38,238 nt of DNA from Verrucomicrobiales bacterium (GTDB lineage Bacteria > Verrucomicrobiota > Verrucomicrobiia > Limisphaerales > UBA11320): positions 1 to 38,238 of the forward strand of contig JAEUHE010000131.1 of NCBI GenBank assembly GCA_016793885.1, given 5' to 3'. The notes beneath the pieces were generated by a model. The model had not been told where the DNA came from. It did no database searches and saw only the letters and a program-made list of their open reading frames with translations. A program made the position numbers and the translations under genes. Below, one piece after another: positions 1 through 8,489 of the stretch. Each line of letters opens with the position of its first letter. Position 1 is the stretch's first letter.

Positions 1-133
1 GACCCCTTACTCTTCCTATAGCCTGCGTCCCCTGACGCGGCTCCCTCCAACACGCGATGTAAGCAGTAGCGCTCGTTCCTAAACAGTTAACTCAGCCACC
101 CACTGTCTCTGCGCTCCTGCCTACTTCGCATTC

Positions 134-340
134 TTGTTGGAACTCCGTCTGTTGGCCAAGCTTAAAGGTACGCCGCTCGAGCCAGGTCAAGTCTTCCTGA
201 GCTCATCTACTGGAATCCTGCGATTCAGAGGAACCATCCAGCACGGACAGCTTCTGCAGGACCTGATCCAAAATCCACCCACCAACGCCGTTGCTTACCT
301 CAAGTCGTTGCCCAACGGATTGAAACCGAATGATCCGTGA
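134..340 (+). CDS. Doubtful small hypothetical protein or gene remnant
   Basis: A 68-codon frame opening with TTG and ending at a TGA. I do not recognise the product. The frame is open back to a TAA at 80-82, so the left end is not a clean gene start, and there is no ATG and no visible ribosome binding site. The translation has ordinary composition, with a hydrophobic stretch near its end, and could be the tail of a decayed gene. It could equally be chance, given the short length in GC-rich DNA. No neighbour shares its strand closely enough to suggest an operon. Confidence 0.18.
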   Translation: MLELRLLAKLKGTPLEPGQVFLSSSTGILRFRGTIQHGQLLQDLIQNPPTNAVAYLKSLPNGLKPNDP

Positions 341-384
341 TGAATCGGAGCGTTAGCCGAACCTGACAGGTTCGCAGAGATTGG

Positions 385-406
385 CCGGGGGTGCTAGCAC
401 CCCCGG
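385..406. repeat. Perfect 22-bp palindrome
   Basis: The left arm CCGGGGGTGCT is followed directly by its exact reverse complement, giving an 11-bp stem with no spacer. It lies 45 bp after the stop of the doubtful frame ending at 340. It has no T-tract, so it looks more like a repetitive extragenic palindrome than a classical terminator. Confidence 0.6.
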
Positions 407-423
407 AATTGCAAAAACACGGA

Positions 424-440
424 GCATCGCGCAGCGATGC
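424..440. repeat. Short perfect hairpin
   Basis: GCATCGC, loop GCA, then GCGATGC: a 7-bp perfect stem 17 bp after the 22-bp palindrome. The two together look like one compound extragenic element. Confidence 0.45.
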
Positions 441-579
441 CACCCGCTTCAGAGGCCTGCGTCACCCCTACTCCTTGAATCCGACCCGTTCCTCAATGCG
501 TTCGCCGACAGGTGGCACGCCTTTTTCCTTTCCCCCGACCGGAGGATCGGCTACGCCTTCCAGGTAATCATCATTGACT

Positions 580-1350
580 ATGCGCGCACTGCTCTCACTC
601 ACCCTGCTCACGTTGCTCATGCTCACCTCCTCGAACGCCTCGGCTGCCTCTCCGGACACCCAATGCTACGAGATGCGGATCTACTACGCCGCTCCGGGTA
701 AACTCGACGACCTGAACGCCCGCTTCCGCAACCACACCATCAAGTTGTTCGAGAAGCATGGCATGAAGAACATCGGCTACTGGATGCCGATCGAGAACCC
801 CGAGCTGAAGCTGATCTACGTGCTGGCTTACCCGAGTCGCGAGGCTCGCGAAAAGTCCTGGAAGGCGTTTGTGAACGACCCCGAGTGGAAGGCGGTCGCC
901 AAATCAACCGAAGCGAACGGCCGCCTGGTGGCCAAAGCCGAAAGCCTCTTCATGTCCGCGACGGACTATTCTCCCGTGATCGCTCCTGAGAAAGCAGCCG
1001 TGCCGCGCGCGTTCGAACTTCGCACCTACACCGCCACTCCGGGCAAGCTGTCGAACCTCAACGCCCGCTTCCGAAACCACACCGTGGAGCTGTTTCAAAA
1101 GCACGGTATGAAGAACATCGCGTATTGGAACCTCATGGCAGGGGAAAAAGGCGCCGACGACACTCTAATCTATCTGCTCGCCCACGCCTCCAAAACCGCA
1201 GGAGAGGCTTCCTTCAAGACCTTCCGGGAGGACCCGAAATGGAAGGCCGCGCGCAAGGACTCGGAAGAGAAGGCCGGCGGCTCACTCACCATCCCCGATG
1301 GCGTCAAATCCGAATACTTAGTGCCGACAGATTATTCCCAGTGGAAGTAG
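580..1350 (+). CDS. Secreted double-NIPSNAP domain protein
   Basis: A 256-residue protein with two tandem NIPSNAP domains, roughly residues 25-120 and 138-254. Both contain the same block, LNARFRNHT followed by a KHGMKNI segment, so the gene arose by internal duplication. Residues 1-22 are a typical signal peptide (MRALLSLTLLTLLML, then SNASA), so the protein is predicted to be exported. NIPSNAP domains are small dimeric alpha/beta barrels related to ABM monooxygenases, and the reaction of bacterial members is mostly unknown. I chose the ATG at 580 over the TTG at 574 because it gives a clean signal peptide. The gene converges on the DUF1501 gene, and a strong hairpin lies between them. Confidence 0.88.
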   Translation: MRALLSLTLLTLLMLTSSNASAASPDTQCYEMRIYYAAPGKLDDLNARFRNHTIKLFEKHGMKNIGYWMPIENPELKLIYVLAYPSREAREKSWKAFVNDPEWKAVAKSTEANGRLVAKAESLFMSATDYSPVIAPEKAAVPRAFELRTYTATPGKLSNLNARFRNHTVELFQKHGMKNIAYWNLMAGEKGADDTLIYLLAHASKTAGEASFKTFREDPKWKAARKDSEEKAGGSLTIPDGVKSEYLVPTDYSQWK

Positions 1351-1435
1351 ACGCGGGAATGGATGCGCAAGCGACCGAAGTCATCCCGTCCACCCAGCGC
1401 TCACAAGCACCCGGCGAATCCAGCGCCTTCCACTC

Positions 1436-1474
1436 ACCCTTACCCCCGCTTCTCCGAGAAGCGGGGGTAAGGGT
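1436..1474. terminator. Bidirectional terminator-like hairpin
   Basis: A 19-bp perfect inverted repeat (left arm ACCCTTACCCCCGCTTCTC) around a single central base; the real loop would be a few bases wider. It sits between the convergent NIPSNAP and DUF1501 genes and touches the DUF1501 stop codon. There is no T-tract on either side, so termination is inferred from position and stem strength. Confidence 0.6.
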
Positions 1475-2917
1475 TCAGACTAGAATATCCTTGATGACCT
1501 GGCCTCCGACATCGGTGAGCCGAAAATCTCTTCCCTGAAACCGGTGGGTCAGGCGAAGGTGATCAATCCCGATCAAGCGCAGCATCGTGGCATGCAGGTC
1601 GTTCACATGCACTGGGTTTTCAACGGCGTTGTATCCCAATTCATCGGTCGCTCCATAGGAAATGCCACCCTTCACACCGCCTCCCGCCAGCATCATCGAA
1701 AAGCCCTTCATATGGTGGTCCCGCCCGTCTCCTCCCTGCGACATGGGCGTCCGGCCAAATTCACCGCCCCAAACAATCAAGGTGTCCTTCAGCATGTCTC
1801 GCTCCTTGAGATCTTGAATCAACGCCGCCGTGGGCCCGTCGACCTCCTCAGCCTTGAGCCGCACATCATTCTTCACGTTGCCATGATGATCCCAGTCTCG
1901 ATGGTAGAGCTGGATGAATCGAACCCCACGCTCCGCGAGGCGTCGGGCTAGAAGACAGTTGGATGCGTAGCTCCCGTCCCCCGGCTTGGCGCCATAACGG
2001 GTCAGCATATGCGCAGGCTCCTTGGACAAATCCATAAGTTCCGGCACGCTGGTTTGCATGCGGAACGCCATCTCGTATTGCTTGATCCGAGTGGCGATCT
2101 CCGGATCCTCCACCCGCAATTCGTGAGATCGATTCAGTTTCACCGCTGCATCAATCACCTCGCGCTGCACCTTCGGGTTGATACCCGCGGGGTTGTTGAG
2201 ATACAGGATGGGATCGCCCTTGGAACGAAACTTCACACCCTGAAACTGGCTGGGCAGAAAACCGCTGTGCCACATCCGCGATGAGATGGGCTGCATCTGG
2301 CCGCCACGACCGTCCGATTGCATCACCACGAAGCCGGGCAGATCCTCCGCTTCACTGCCCAAACCATAGGTCAACCATGAGCCCAGGCTCGGGCGACCGG
2401 ACACCATGGTGCCCGTGTTCATGAAGGTGTGCGCCGGATCATGATTGATCGCTTCCGTGTGGAGCGATCTCACGATGCACAGCTCGTCGGCAACCCCTCC
2501 CAGCTTGGGGAACAGCTCACAGATCTCCTGCCCCGACTGCCCAAACTTCTTAAACGGGTGCTGTGGCCCAAAACACTTGAGCGCCTGCCCCTGCAGCTGA
2601 GCGATCGGTTGTCCCTTGGTGAAAGATTCCGGCATGGGCTTGCCATGCAGCTCGGCCAGCTTCGGCTTCGGATCCAATGTCTCCAAATGCGACGGCCCGC
2701 CTGCCATATACAACCAAATGATCCGTTTGGCCTTCGGAGCGAAGTGCAACGGCTGAACCACCCCCGGCCACTTGCCCGGCTCCGGCCGACGAACCCCAGC
2801 CTCGGATTTCAGGGGGTTCAGCAGGGAAGCCAAAGCGAAACTGCCGAGGCTTCCCGTCGTCCGACGCAGGAAGGCCCGCCGAGCCAACTGCCAGTGAAGT
2901 TCTTGATCGAAGTTCAT
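1475..2917 (-). CDS. DUF1501 family protein, probable Tat substrate
   Basis: A 480-residue DUF1501 protein, a family in the alkaline phosphatase/sulfatase-like fold that is abundant in Planctomycetes and Verrucomicrobia. Residues 13-33 resemble a twin-arginine leader: arginine pairs in RRAFLRR, then a hydrophobic run. Family landmarks include IWLYMAGGPSHLETLDPKP near residue 70, which carries the metal-site-like segment, the stretch FIQLYHRDWDHHGN, and VWGGEFGRTPMSQGGDGRDH towards the end. The start lies 4 nt after the stop of the DUF1549/DUF1553 gene, so the two are co-transcribed. That pairing is one of the most repeated gene pairs in these phyla. Substrate and catalytic activity are not established; an extracytoplasmic hydrolytic role is an inference from the fold. 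Confidence 0.93.
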   Translation of the reverse strand: MNFDQELHWQLARRAFLRRTTGSLGSFALASLLNPLKSEAGVRRPEPGKWPGVVQPLHFAPKAKRIIWLYMAGGPSHLETLDPKPKLAELHGKPMPESFTKGQPIAQLQGQALKCFGPQHPFKKFGQSGQEICELFPKLGGVADELCIVRSLHTEAINHDPAHTFMNTGTMVSGRPSLGSWLTYGLGSEAEDLPGFVVMQSDGRGGQMQPISSRMWHSGFLPSQFQGVKFRSKGDPILYLNNPAGINPKVQREVIDAAVKLNRSHELRVEDPEIATRIKQYEMAFRMQTSVPELMDLSKEPAHMLTRYGAKPGDGSYASNCLLARRLAERGVRFIQLYHRDWDHHGNVKNDVRLKAEEVDGPTAALIQDLKERDMLKDTLIVWGGEFGRTPMSQGGDGRDHHMKGFSMMLAGGGVKGGISYGATDELGYNAVENPVHVNDLHATMLRLIGIDHLRLTHRFQGRDFRLTDVGGQVIKDILV

Positions 2918-2921
2918 AACG

Positions 2922-5900
2922 TTACTCCCGGGTGATGGTCTCGTGAAGGTTCAGAATGGCGCGTGTCACCGAGGTCCAGGAAGCCAGCTCCGCCGTCTCC
3001 ACATCTTTGGAAACCGGGAGCTCGCCATGCGACAAAAGTTTCTTGGCCTCCTCAGGGTTCTGTTGGAACTCGCTCAGGTGACTGCGCTGAAGCTCGAGCA
3101 GAACCCGTTGCTCGTCGGAACGGATCGACCGACCCAGGACTCGCTGGAAGGCCAGCTCGAGACGGCGCTTGGCGCTCTTGGGCTCCGCCTGGATCAAGTG
3201 AGTGGCCAGGGATCGCGCCGCTTCCACATAGGTCGGGTCGTTGAGCATCGCCAAGGCCTGCTGAGGGATGTTCGATCGCGCACGCTCGGCAGTGGACTCC
3301 TCTCGACTGCAGGCATCAAAGGCAGCCAAGCTGGGATGCAGGAACGTCCGTTGCCAATGCGTGTAGAGTCCTCTCCGATACAACCCTTCTCCCTTGCTGT
3401 TTTGCCACTCCCGAACCGGGAAGTTCAACGGAGCCCAGTAGCCCGCCGGCTGATAAGGAAAGACCGAGGGACCGCCCACCTTATCCACCAAGAGACCGCT
3501 CACCGCCAGCGCATTGTCCCGAATGAACTCCGCTTCCAGTCGAAACGCGGATTGACGGGCATAGAGACGGTTGTAGGGATCGCGCTCGGCCAGCAGGGGG
3601 CTCGTAACGGAGGTCTGACGGTAGGCCGACGCTGTCACCATCAAGCGAATGAGATGCTTCACGTCCCAGCCGCTGTGAATAAACTCGGTCGCCAACCACT
3701 CCATCAGTTCCGGATGACTCGGGGCCTCGCCCTGAGAGCCACTGTCATACAAGGTTTTCGAAAGCCCCGTGGCATAGAACAACCGCCAGACCCGATTGAC
3801 GAAAACCCGGGCAGTCAGCCCATTGTCCGGCGCAACCAGCCACTTCGCCAAATCGAGGCGTGTCGCGCGACCCGCGCTCGACAGCTTTCCCAACACCTCA
3901 GGGACCGCGGGAGTCATCACCGGTCCCGTGTCCGCCATCCAGTTGCCGCGCGGATGAATCCGAACCTCCCGCGGAGGGCCCGACTCGGTCACCAGGCACG
4001 AAGCGATCGGCGCAATGAAGTTGCGCTTCTTTTCCTCCAACCCGGCCAAATCCTTCCGTTCATCGTCCAGGGACGGAGCGATCCGACGGTAATACTTGGA
4101 CAACTCATTGCGTTCGGACTCCGATCGCTCGGCCGCAGGTTTGCTGACCAGCTTACGAATGTCCCCCGGGAGCCCAAGCGTGCGTGACGGCGCCGGCTGG
4201 GTCGTCGCCGAAACGCGCCACTTCCCGATGAGATGCTGGCCAAACTGCGACTGGAAACTGAGCTGAAAGCGAACGACGGTGTCCGCCGTCGCTCGGAGCG
4301 GCTCCTTGAGTTCAAACACCGCGTAGTGATTCTTGCCGATCTGAGGGAGAACCGCCCAACCGGCCGTGTCCAGCTTGCCATCGATGAGCTTATCCGCCGC
4401 ATAGCCATCCTGCGAGAAATCGACCACCGCCCGGCTGAGCCGCAGTACTCGATTGGTTCCCTCGCGTCCCCCTTCCTGGATCGAGACCTCGCTCAGGACG
4501 AAATTGCCGTTGCTGGCTGTGCCCGGACCGTTGGCCGGCAGCACTGGATCGCTCAATACCTCCAGGCGAAATCCGGTCACTGTTTCCATCCCCACCGATG
4601 TCGTGAAGGTAAACTGATCCTTCTCTGGAACACTTCCCTTCACCCGGACTGCCCCGTCCGGGAGAGACTCGAATTGGGTGGTAGACGCGCTGCGCGGGGC
4701 ACCCACCGCCAACGTTCGCCACTCGGGCTCTCGGCCCATGGACTCTTCCCAGGCCTGCTGTTCCGCGGCCAGCTCAGAGGTCGGGGTTTCCAATGCCTTG
4801 CGCAATCGGCTAATCCCATCGTCAAACTCCTGAATCTGACGCTGCTGGGTTGCATTCGTGAGAAGCGTACCCCGGCCCCGCGCGCCGACGATCGGTTCCT
4901 GAATGTCGGCAAAAAAGGCGGCAAAGCTGTAGAAGTCCTTCATTGAGAAGGGATCATACTTGTGGTCGTGGCACTGGCTGCAGAGCAAGGTGGCCCCCAT
5001 CCACGCGATCGCCGTATTCCTCACTCGATCGCCAGCGTATAAGAACTCGTATTCCTTCGCTTGGGCTCCCCCCTCCTCGGTGGTTTGCAGCAATCGATTG
5101 TAGGCGGAAGCCACCTTCTGTTCCTGAGTCGCTTCGGGCAGCAGGTCGCCGGCAATTTGTTCAACCGTAAACCGGTCGAATGGTTTATTGCGACGGAAGG
5201 ACTCAATCACATAGTCCCGATAAGGCCAGACGGACATCGGCACATCGCTATGGTAGCCGACGGAGTCCGCATAGCGCACGAGATCCAACCACCACACACT
5301 CATGCGCTCGGCAAAAGCCGAGGAATCGAGCAGTCGGTCTACCCAGCGGGAATAGGCAGCGTCCGATCGATCCGCTCGAAACTGGCGAACGTCGTCGGGC
5401 TTGGGCGGCAGGCCGGTCAGATCGAGATGAAGCCGACGGAATAAAGTCTCCGCGTCCGCTTCCTTGGAAGGTCGTAGCCCCTCCTGCTCCAGTCTGCTCA
5501 GAATAAAGCCGTCGATGGGGTTCCGCACCCAGCTTTTTTTAGCCACGGCCGGGGGAGCGGGGCGGCTGAGCGGGGCGTAGGCCCAGTGCGCCTCATACTC
5601 TGCTCCCTGATCAATCCACCGCCGCACGATTTCGATTTGGCGAGGCGAAAGGGTTTTATGACTGTCCGGAGGCGGCATCAAATCATCCGCGTCCTTGGTG
5701 ATCAATCGGCGAAAAGCCTCGCTGCGGGAGCTGTCGCCCGGCACGACCGGGGCCTTGCCGTCCCGAACCCGCAAGGCCTCCTCGCGCACATCGAGACGCA
5801 GTTTTCCCTTTCGAGCCTTGGCATCGGGGCCATGACAGGCAAAACAGGTGTCCGAAAAGATGGGACGGATGTCCCGATTAAACCGTATTTTGTCTGGCAG

Positions 5901-6005
5901 AGCCGCCGAACTAGGCCCTTCCGCCCGGGCGGAAAGGCCGGCTAGGCAATAGATCCCTACCCACAGAACCAACACCGGCTGGGACACATTGAAATGACAG
6001 CGCAT
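2922..6005 (-). CDS. DUF1549/DUF1553 protein with N-terminal cytochrome c-like domain
   Basis: A 1027-residue secreted protein of the planctomycete/verrucomicrobial cytochrome type. A signal peptide covers about residues 1-30. A PSCyt1 heme domain follows, with CFACH at residues 54-58 in a block beginning RDIRPIFSDT. DUF1549 spans roughly 150-370 and ends with a second CxxCH-type motif, CSQCHDHKYDP. A beta-rich middle resembles a carbohydrate-binding or discoidin-like insert. DUF1553 occupies about 700-960, with FVNRVWRLFYATGL and HPELMEWLA. The ATG at 6005 was preferred over a TTG at 6047 because the signal peptide starts there. It is the first gene of an operon with the DUF1501 gene. A redox role in the periplasm is likely from the heme motifs; the partner substrate is unknown. 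Confidence 0.93.
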   Translation of the reverse strand: MRCHFNVSQPVLVLWVGIYCLAGLSARAEGPSSAALPDKIRFNRDIRPIFSDTCFACHGPDAKARKGKLRLDVREEALRVRDGKAPVVPGDSSRSEAFRRLITKDADDLMPPPDSHKTLSPRQIEIVRRWIDQGAEYEAHWAYAPLSRPAPPAVAKKSWVRNPIDGFILSRLEQEGLRPSKEADAETLFRRLHLDLTGLPPKPDDVRQFRADRSDAAYSRWVDRLLDSSAFAERMSVWWLDLVRYADSVGYHSDVPMSVWPYRDYVIESFRRNKPFDRFTVEQIAGDLLPEATQEQKVASAYNRLLQTTEEGGAQAKEYEFLYAGDRVRNTAIAWMGATLLCSQCHDHKYDPFSMKDFYSFAAFFADIQEPIVGARGRGTLLTNATQQRQIQEFDDGISRLRKALETPTSELAAEQQAWEESMGREPEWRTLAVGAPRSASTTQFESLPDGAVRVKGSVPEKDQFTFTTSVGMETVTGFRLEVLSDPVLPANGPGTASNGNFVLSEVSIQEGGREGTNRVLRLSRAVVDFSQDGYAADKLIDGKLDTAGWAVLPQIGKNHYAVFELKEPLRATADTVVRFQLSFQSQFGQHLIGKWRVSATTQPAPSRTLGLPGDIRKLVSKPAAERSESERNELSKYYRRIAPSLDDERKDLAGLEEKKRNFIAPIASCLVTESGPPREVRIHPRGNWMADTGPVMTPAVPEVLGKLSSAGRATRLDLAKWLVAPDNGLTARVFVNRVWRLFYATGLSKTLYDSGSQGEAPSHPELMEWLATEFIHSGWDVKHLIRLMVTASAYRQTSVTSPLLAERDPYNRLYARQSAFRLEAEFIRDNALAVSGLLVDKVGGPSVFPYQPAGYWAPLNFPVREWQNSKGEGLYRRGLYTHWQRTFLHPSLAAFDACSREESTAERARSNIPQQALAMLNDPTYVEAARSLATHLIQAEPKSAKRRLELAFQRVLGRSIRSDEQRVLLELQRSHLSEFQQNPEEAKKLLSHGELPVSKDVETAELASWTSVTRAILNLHETITRE

Positions 6006-6107
6006 AGGATCGATTACAAACCTGCCGCGTTCACCCGCAGACTGCAAAAGGAATTTTCGGAGTTTCCCTCGGAACGCCAGACATGTTAAGGCTTCTCAGA
6101 CGACACC

Positions 6108-6887
6108 ATGATGCAACGAATTCAATACCGAGTTCTCGGCGCAGCGATGCTGGTCGCCTGCCTGACCAGCGCAGCTCAATCCGAGCCCTCCACCACCATG
6201 AAGCCAGCCCCGCCCCAGCAGCTCCGCGAACGCTTCACCCACCGCGAAGTAACGCGCCATGAACTGGGATATCTACTCTCCTTTCCCGAGGGCTACGACA
6301 AGTCCAGTAAGAAGAAGTGGCCCCTCCTCCTGTTCTTGCACGGCGCCGGCGAACGCGGAACCAATTTGAACAAAGTCGCGGTGCACGGTCCGCCCAAGCT
6401 GATCGAAAAGGGGACCAAGCTGCCGTTCATCGTGGTGTCGCCGCAATGCCCTGCGGGAGAAATTTGGGACGATGCCACGCTGCTGGCTCTGCTCGATAAG
6501 CTGAGCAGGAAACACCGAGTCGATCCCAAGCGGATCTACCTGACGGGCTTGAGCATGGGGGGCTACGGCAGCTGGAGCCTGGCCACACGACATCCCGAAC
6601 GCTTTGCGGCGGTCGCGCCGATCTGTGGGGGCGGGGAGAGGATCCGATTGCTACTCATGAGCGAAAGCCAGCGGAAGGCGCTGAAAACTTTGGGCATCTG
6701 GGCCTTTCACGGAGCCAAGGATAGCGTGGTTCCGCTCGAAGAGTCCGAACGGATGATCAAGGCGGTCAAGGCGGCCGGCAACACCGCCCCCAAATTCACG
6801 ATCTATCCGGAAACGGACCATGATTCCTGGACGGAAGCCTATAACAACCCAGAACTCTTCGCGTGGTTCTTGAACTACTCGAGGTAG
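6108..6887 (+). CDS. Secreted alpha/beta hydrolase (esterase/peptidase-like)
   Basis: A 259-residue protein of the prolyl-oligopeptidase/dienelactone-hydrolase-like group of alpha/beta hydrolases. LLLFLHGAGERG near residues 75-86 forms the oxyanion region. The nucleophile elbow is GLSMGGYG, with Ser149, and the likely acid and base are Asp205 (in FHGAKDSVVP) and His238 (in TDHDSW). The N-terminus is hydrophobic and contains LVAC at residues 15-18, which could be a lipobox; a normal signal peptidase cut near SAAQSEP is also possible. The gene is transcribed away from the DUF1549/DUF1553 gene, with a 102-bp gap that should hold both promoters. Substrate is unknown; acetyl or feruloyl esters on polysaccharides are plausible. 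Confidence 0.88.
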   Translation: MMQRIQYRVLGAAMLVACLTSAAQSEPSTTMKPAPPQQLRERFTHREVTRHELGYLLSFPEGYDKSSKKKWPLLLFLHGAGERGTNLNKVAVHGPPKLIEKGTKLPFIVVSPQCPAGEIWDDATLLALLDKLSRKHRVDPKRIYLTGLSMGGYGSWSLATRHPERFAAVAPICGGGERIRLLLMSESQRKALKTLGIWAFHGAKDSVVPLEESERMIKAVKAAGNTAPKFTIYPETDHDSWTEAYNNPELFAWFLNYSR

Positions 6888-7142
6888 CAGGCCCGGGTAT
6901 GATTTCAAATGGGTGAGGCTTGGTTCCGTGTATGGAGTTCCTGCTTCAGCAGGTCCCCACGCTCAATCTCACCTGCAAGGTAAAGGCCAGCCAACCAGAA
7001 TCTGAGTTTTTCGTTTCTCATGCTTGGAGAGCAGAACGCGATTCAGTATATTTAGGATGGAAACAACGACCATCGACAAACCGTCCACCTCACTCCAGCT
7101 CTTTGTCCACCCCGATTCTTGATAAACCTTTCCGCGGACTCC

Positions 7143-8489
7143 TCACCGAAGGATCAAAGCACTTCGTCCTGAACCCTCCTGGCTGGCATACGAGTAGATC
7201 AATCCCTCGTCCGTGCTCACGAACAGACGTCCATCCGCAACGGCTAACCCCGCCGCCCGCCCAGTTACAGCACTCGCCCACAGACGATTGCCTGACGCGG
7301 CGTCATAGGCCGACACCTCGCCGTCCCCTCCCACCCATAAAGTCGTGCCCGCCAAAATCAGGGTGTGCCCCGAGGTTACCGGCTTTGTCCACAGCGTCGC
7401 TCGTCCCGGACGGCTCAATGCCTTTAATGCGGTGTCGCTCAACAGATAGCTCCGGTTGGTGGTCACAACCATCGCGTTGCCGTCATCGTAGGTCGCCAGG
7501 GTATCGCCGGCTGAACCCGACTCGGTAATGCGCCCCAACGTCCGGCCTGATCGCCCATAGAAGAACGAGTTGCCCGCCAACAACGCGAAGGTCCCCGATG
7601 CCTCACGGTCATTGTACTGGCCCAACAACGCTCCCGTCGATCGATTGAAGTAAAAGGGGTTGCTGCGTCCGCCCGGGACATAGACGCGGGTTCCCGAGAG
7701 CAGGAGATATCCCTGCATGGACCCCTGATTCAGATGGCGGGTCCTCCAATGATTGGTCGTGGTGAACTGCCCGCTGAGGGCATCGACCGCACAGAGGTAT
7801 ACTCCTTCACTCGGGAAGATCCCGGCCGCAAAATACGCCGTGCCCCGATCCACCAGAACCCCGCTGCGAACGGCCCAAGGGGAGACGGGCTGGCCGTTGT
7901 TCGGGACCCAATAATTCGTCGGGCCCGCCGGAGTGTATTTCCAGACCAACGTGCCTTGCACAGCATCGAGGCAATAGGCCGAACCGTCATCGGAACCCGC
8001 ATACACCCGTCCGGAATCCACGGTGGGTGCCATGCGCGCCGGGCCATCGGTAAAGAAGGTCCAGCGCGGTTCCCCAGTCACCGCATCGAGACTCTGAATG
8101 GTGTGGTCCGTCGCGGAGGCGAGATAGACTCTGCCTCCCGACACCGCCACGTGGTTGACACGGTCAAACAGGTTCCGCTGTTTGAACGGCCGTTGCGACG
8201 GAATGTCGACGGAGTAGTCCCGCTTGGCCTCGTCGTGCCAGGCGGGATGCGGACGCTTGACACGCGGATAGACCCAGGCCACCCCGAGATTCGTACGGAG
8301 CGCCTCCGACGTGATGCCACTGCGCTGAGCATCCCGCATATAGGTAGGCCAGTCCGCCGCAGCGACCGGCCCACACGCCGCACCGGTCCAGAATGCCAAA
8401 AGAGTGACGATGACAGCCCACCCTCGGCCTGCCCGTGTCACGAAGCGTAGGTCGTTGGCGGTGGAACCGGAGGCTTGGGTGTGACTCAT
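7143..8489 (-). CDS. Secreted PQQ-like beta-propeller protein
   Basis: A 448-residue exported protein. After a hydrophobic leader (around residues 22-43, ending near GPVAAAD) comes WPTYMRDAQRSG, the usual opening of PQQ-like propellers. Repeated blades follow, each with a variant of GRVYLASATDHTIQSLDAVTG then W. I count about six or seven blades. The ATG at 8489 overlaps the TGA of the upstream gene by 4 nt, which argues for translational coupling and against a longer start. It is the last gene of a three-gene operon, and the neighbouring upstream protein also ends in a PQQ propeller. Whether it binds PQQ or only shares the fold cannot be told from sequence. Confidence 0.88.
   Translation of the reverse strand: MSHTQASGSTANDLRFVTRAGRGWAVIVTLLAFWTGAACGPVAAADWPTYMRDAQRSGITSEALRTNLGVAWVYPRVKRPHPAWHDEAKRDYSVDIPSQRPFKQRNLFDRVNHVAVSGGRVYLASATDHTIQSLDAVTGEPRWTFFTDGPARMAPTVDSGRVYAGSDDGSAYCLDAVQGTLVWKYTPAGPTNYWVPNNGQPVSPWAVRSGVLVDRGTAYFAAGIFPSEGVYLCAVDALSGQFTTTNHWRTRHLNQGSMQGYLLLSGTRVYVPGGRSNPFYFNRSTGALLGQYNDREASGTFALLAGNSFFYGRSGRTLGRITESGSAGDTLATYDDGNAMVVTTNRSYLLSDTALKALSRPGRATLWTKPVTSGHTLILAGTTLWVGGDGEVSAYDAASGNRLWASAVTGRAAGLAVADGRLFVSTDEGLIYSYASQEGSGRSALILR

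Larger units (their letters stand above)
1..573. other. Intergenic stretch with palindromes; no convincing gene
   Basis: Apart from a weak 68-codon reading frame (134-340), I see no convincing coding sequence here. The right half holds two perfect palindromes, at 385-406 and 424-440, of the kind found in dispersed repetitive extragenic elements. No promoter with good spacing was found upstream of the gene that follows. Confidence 0.4.

Noticed and set aside
2943-4187. 414-codon frame on the plus strand
   Set aside because: It is antisense to the DUF1549/DUF1553 gene, which has clear domains and codon pattern. Long opposite frames are common in GC-rich DNA.
6920-7528. 202-codon plus-strand frame
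   Set aside because: It runs into the PQQ gene on the opposite strand, and its translation is Pro/Arg/Ser-rich without motifs.
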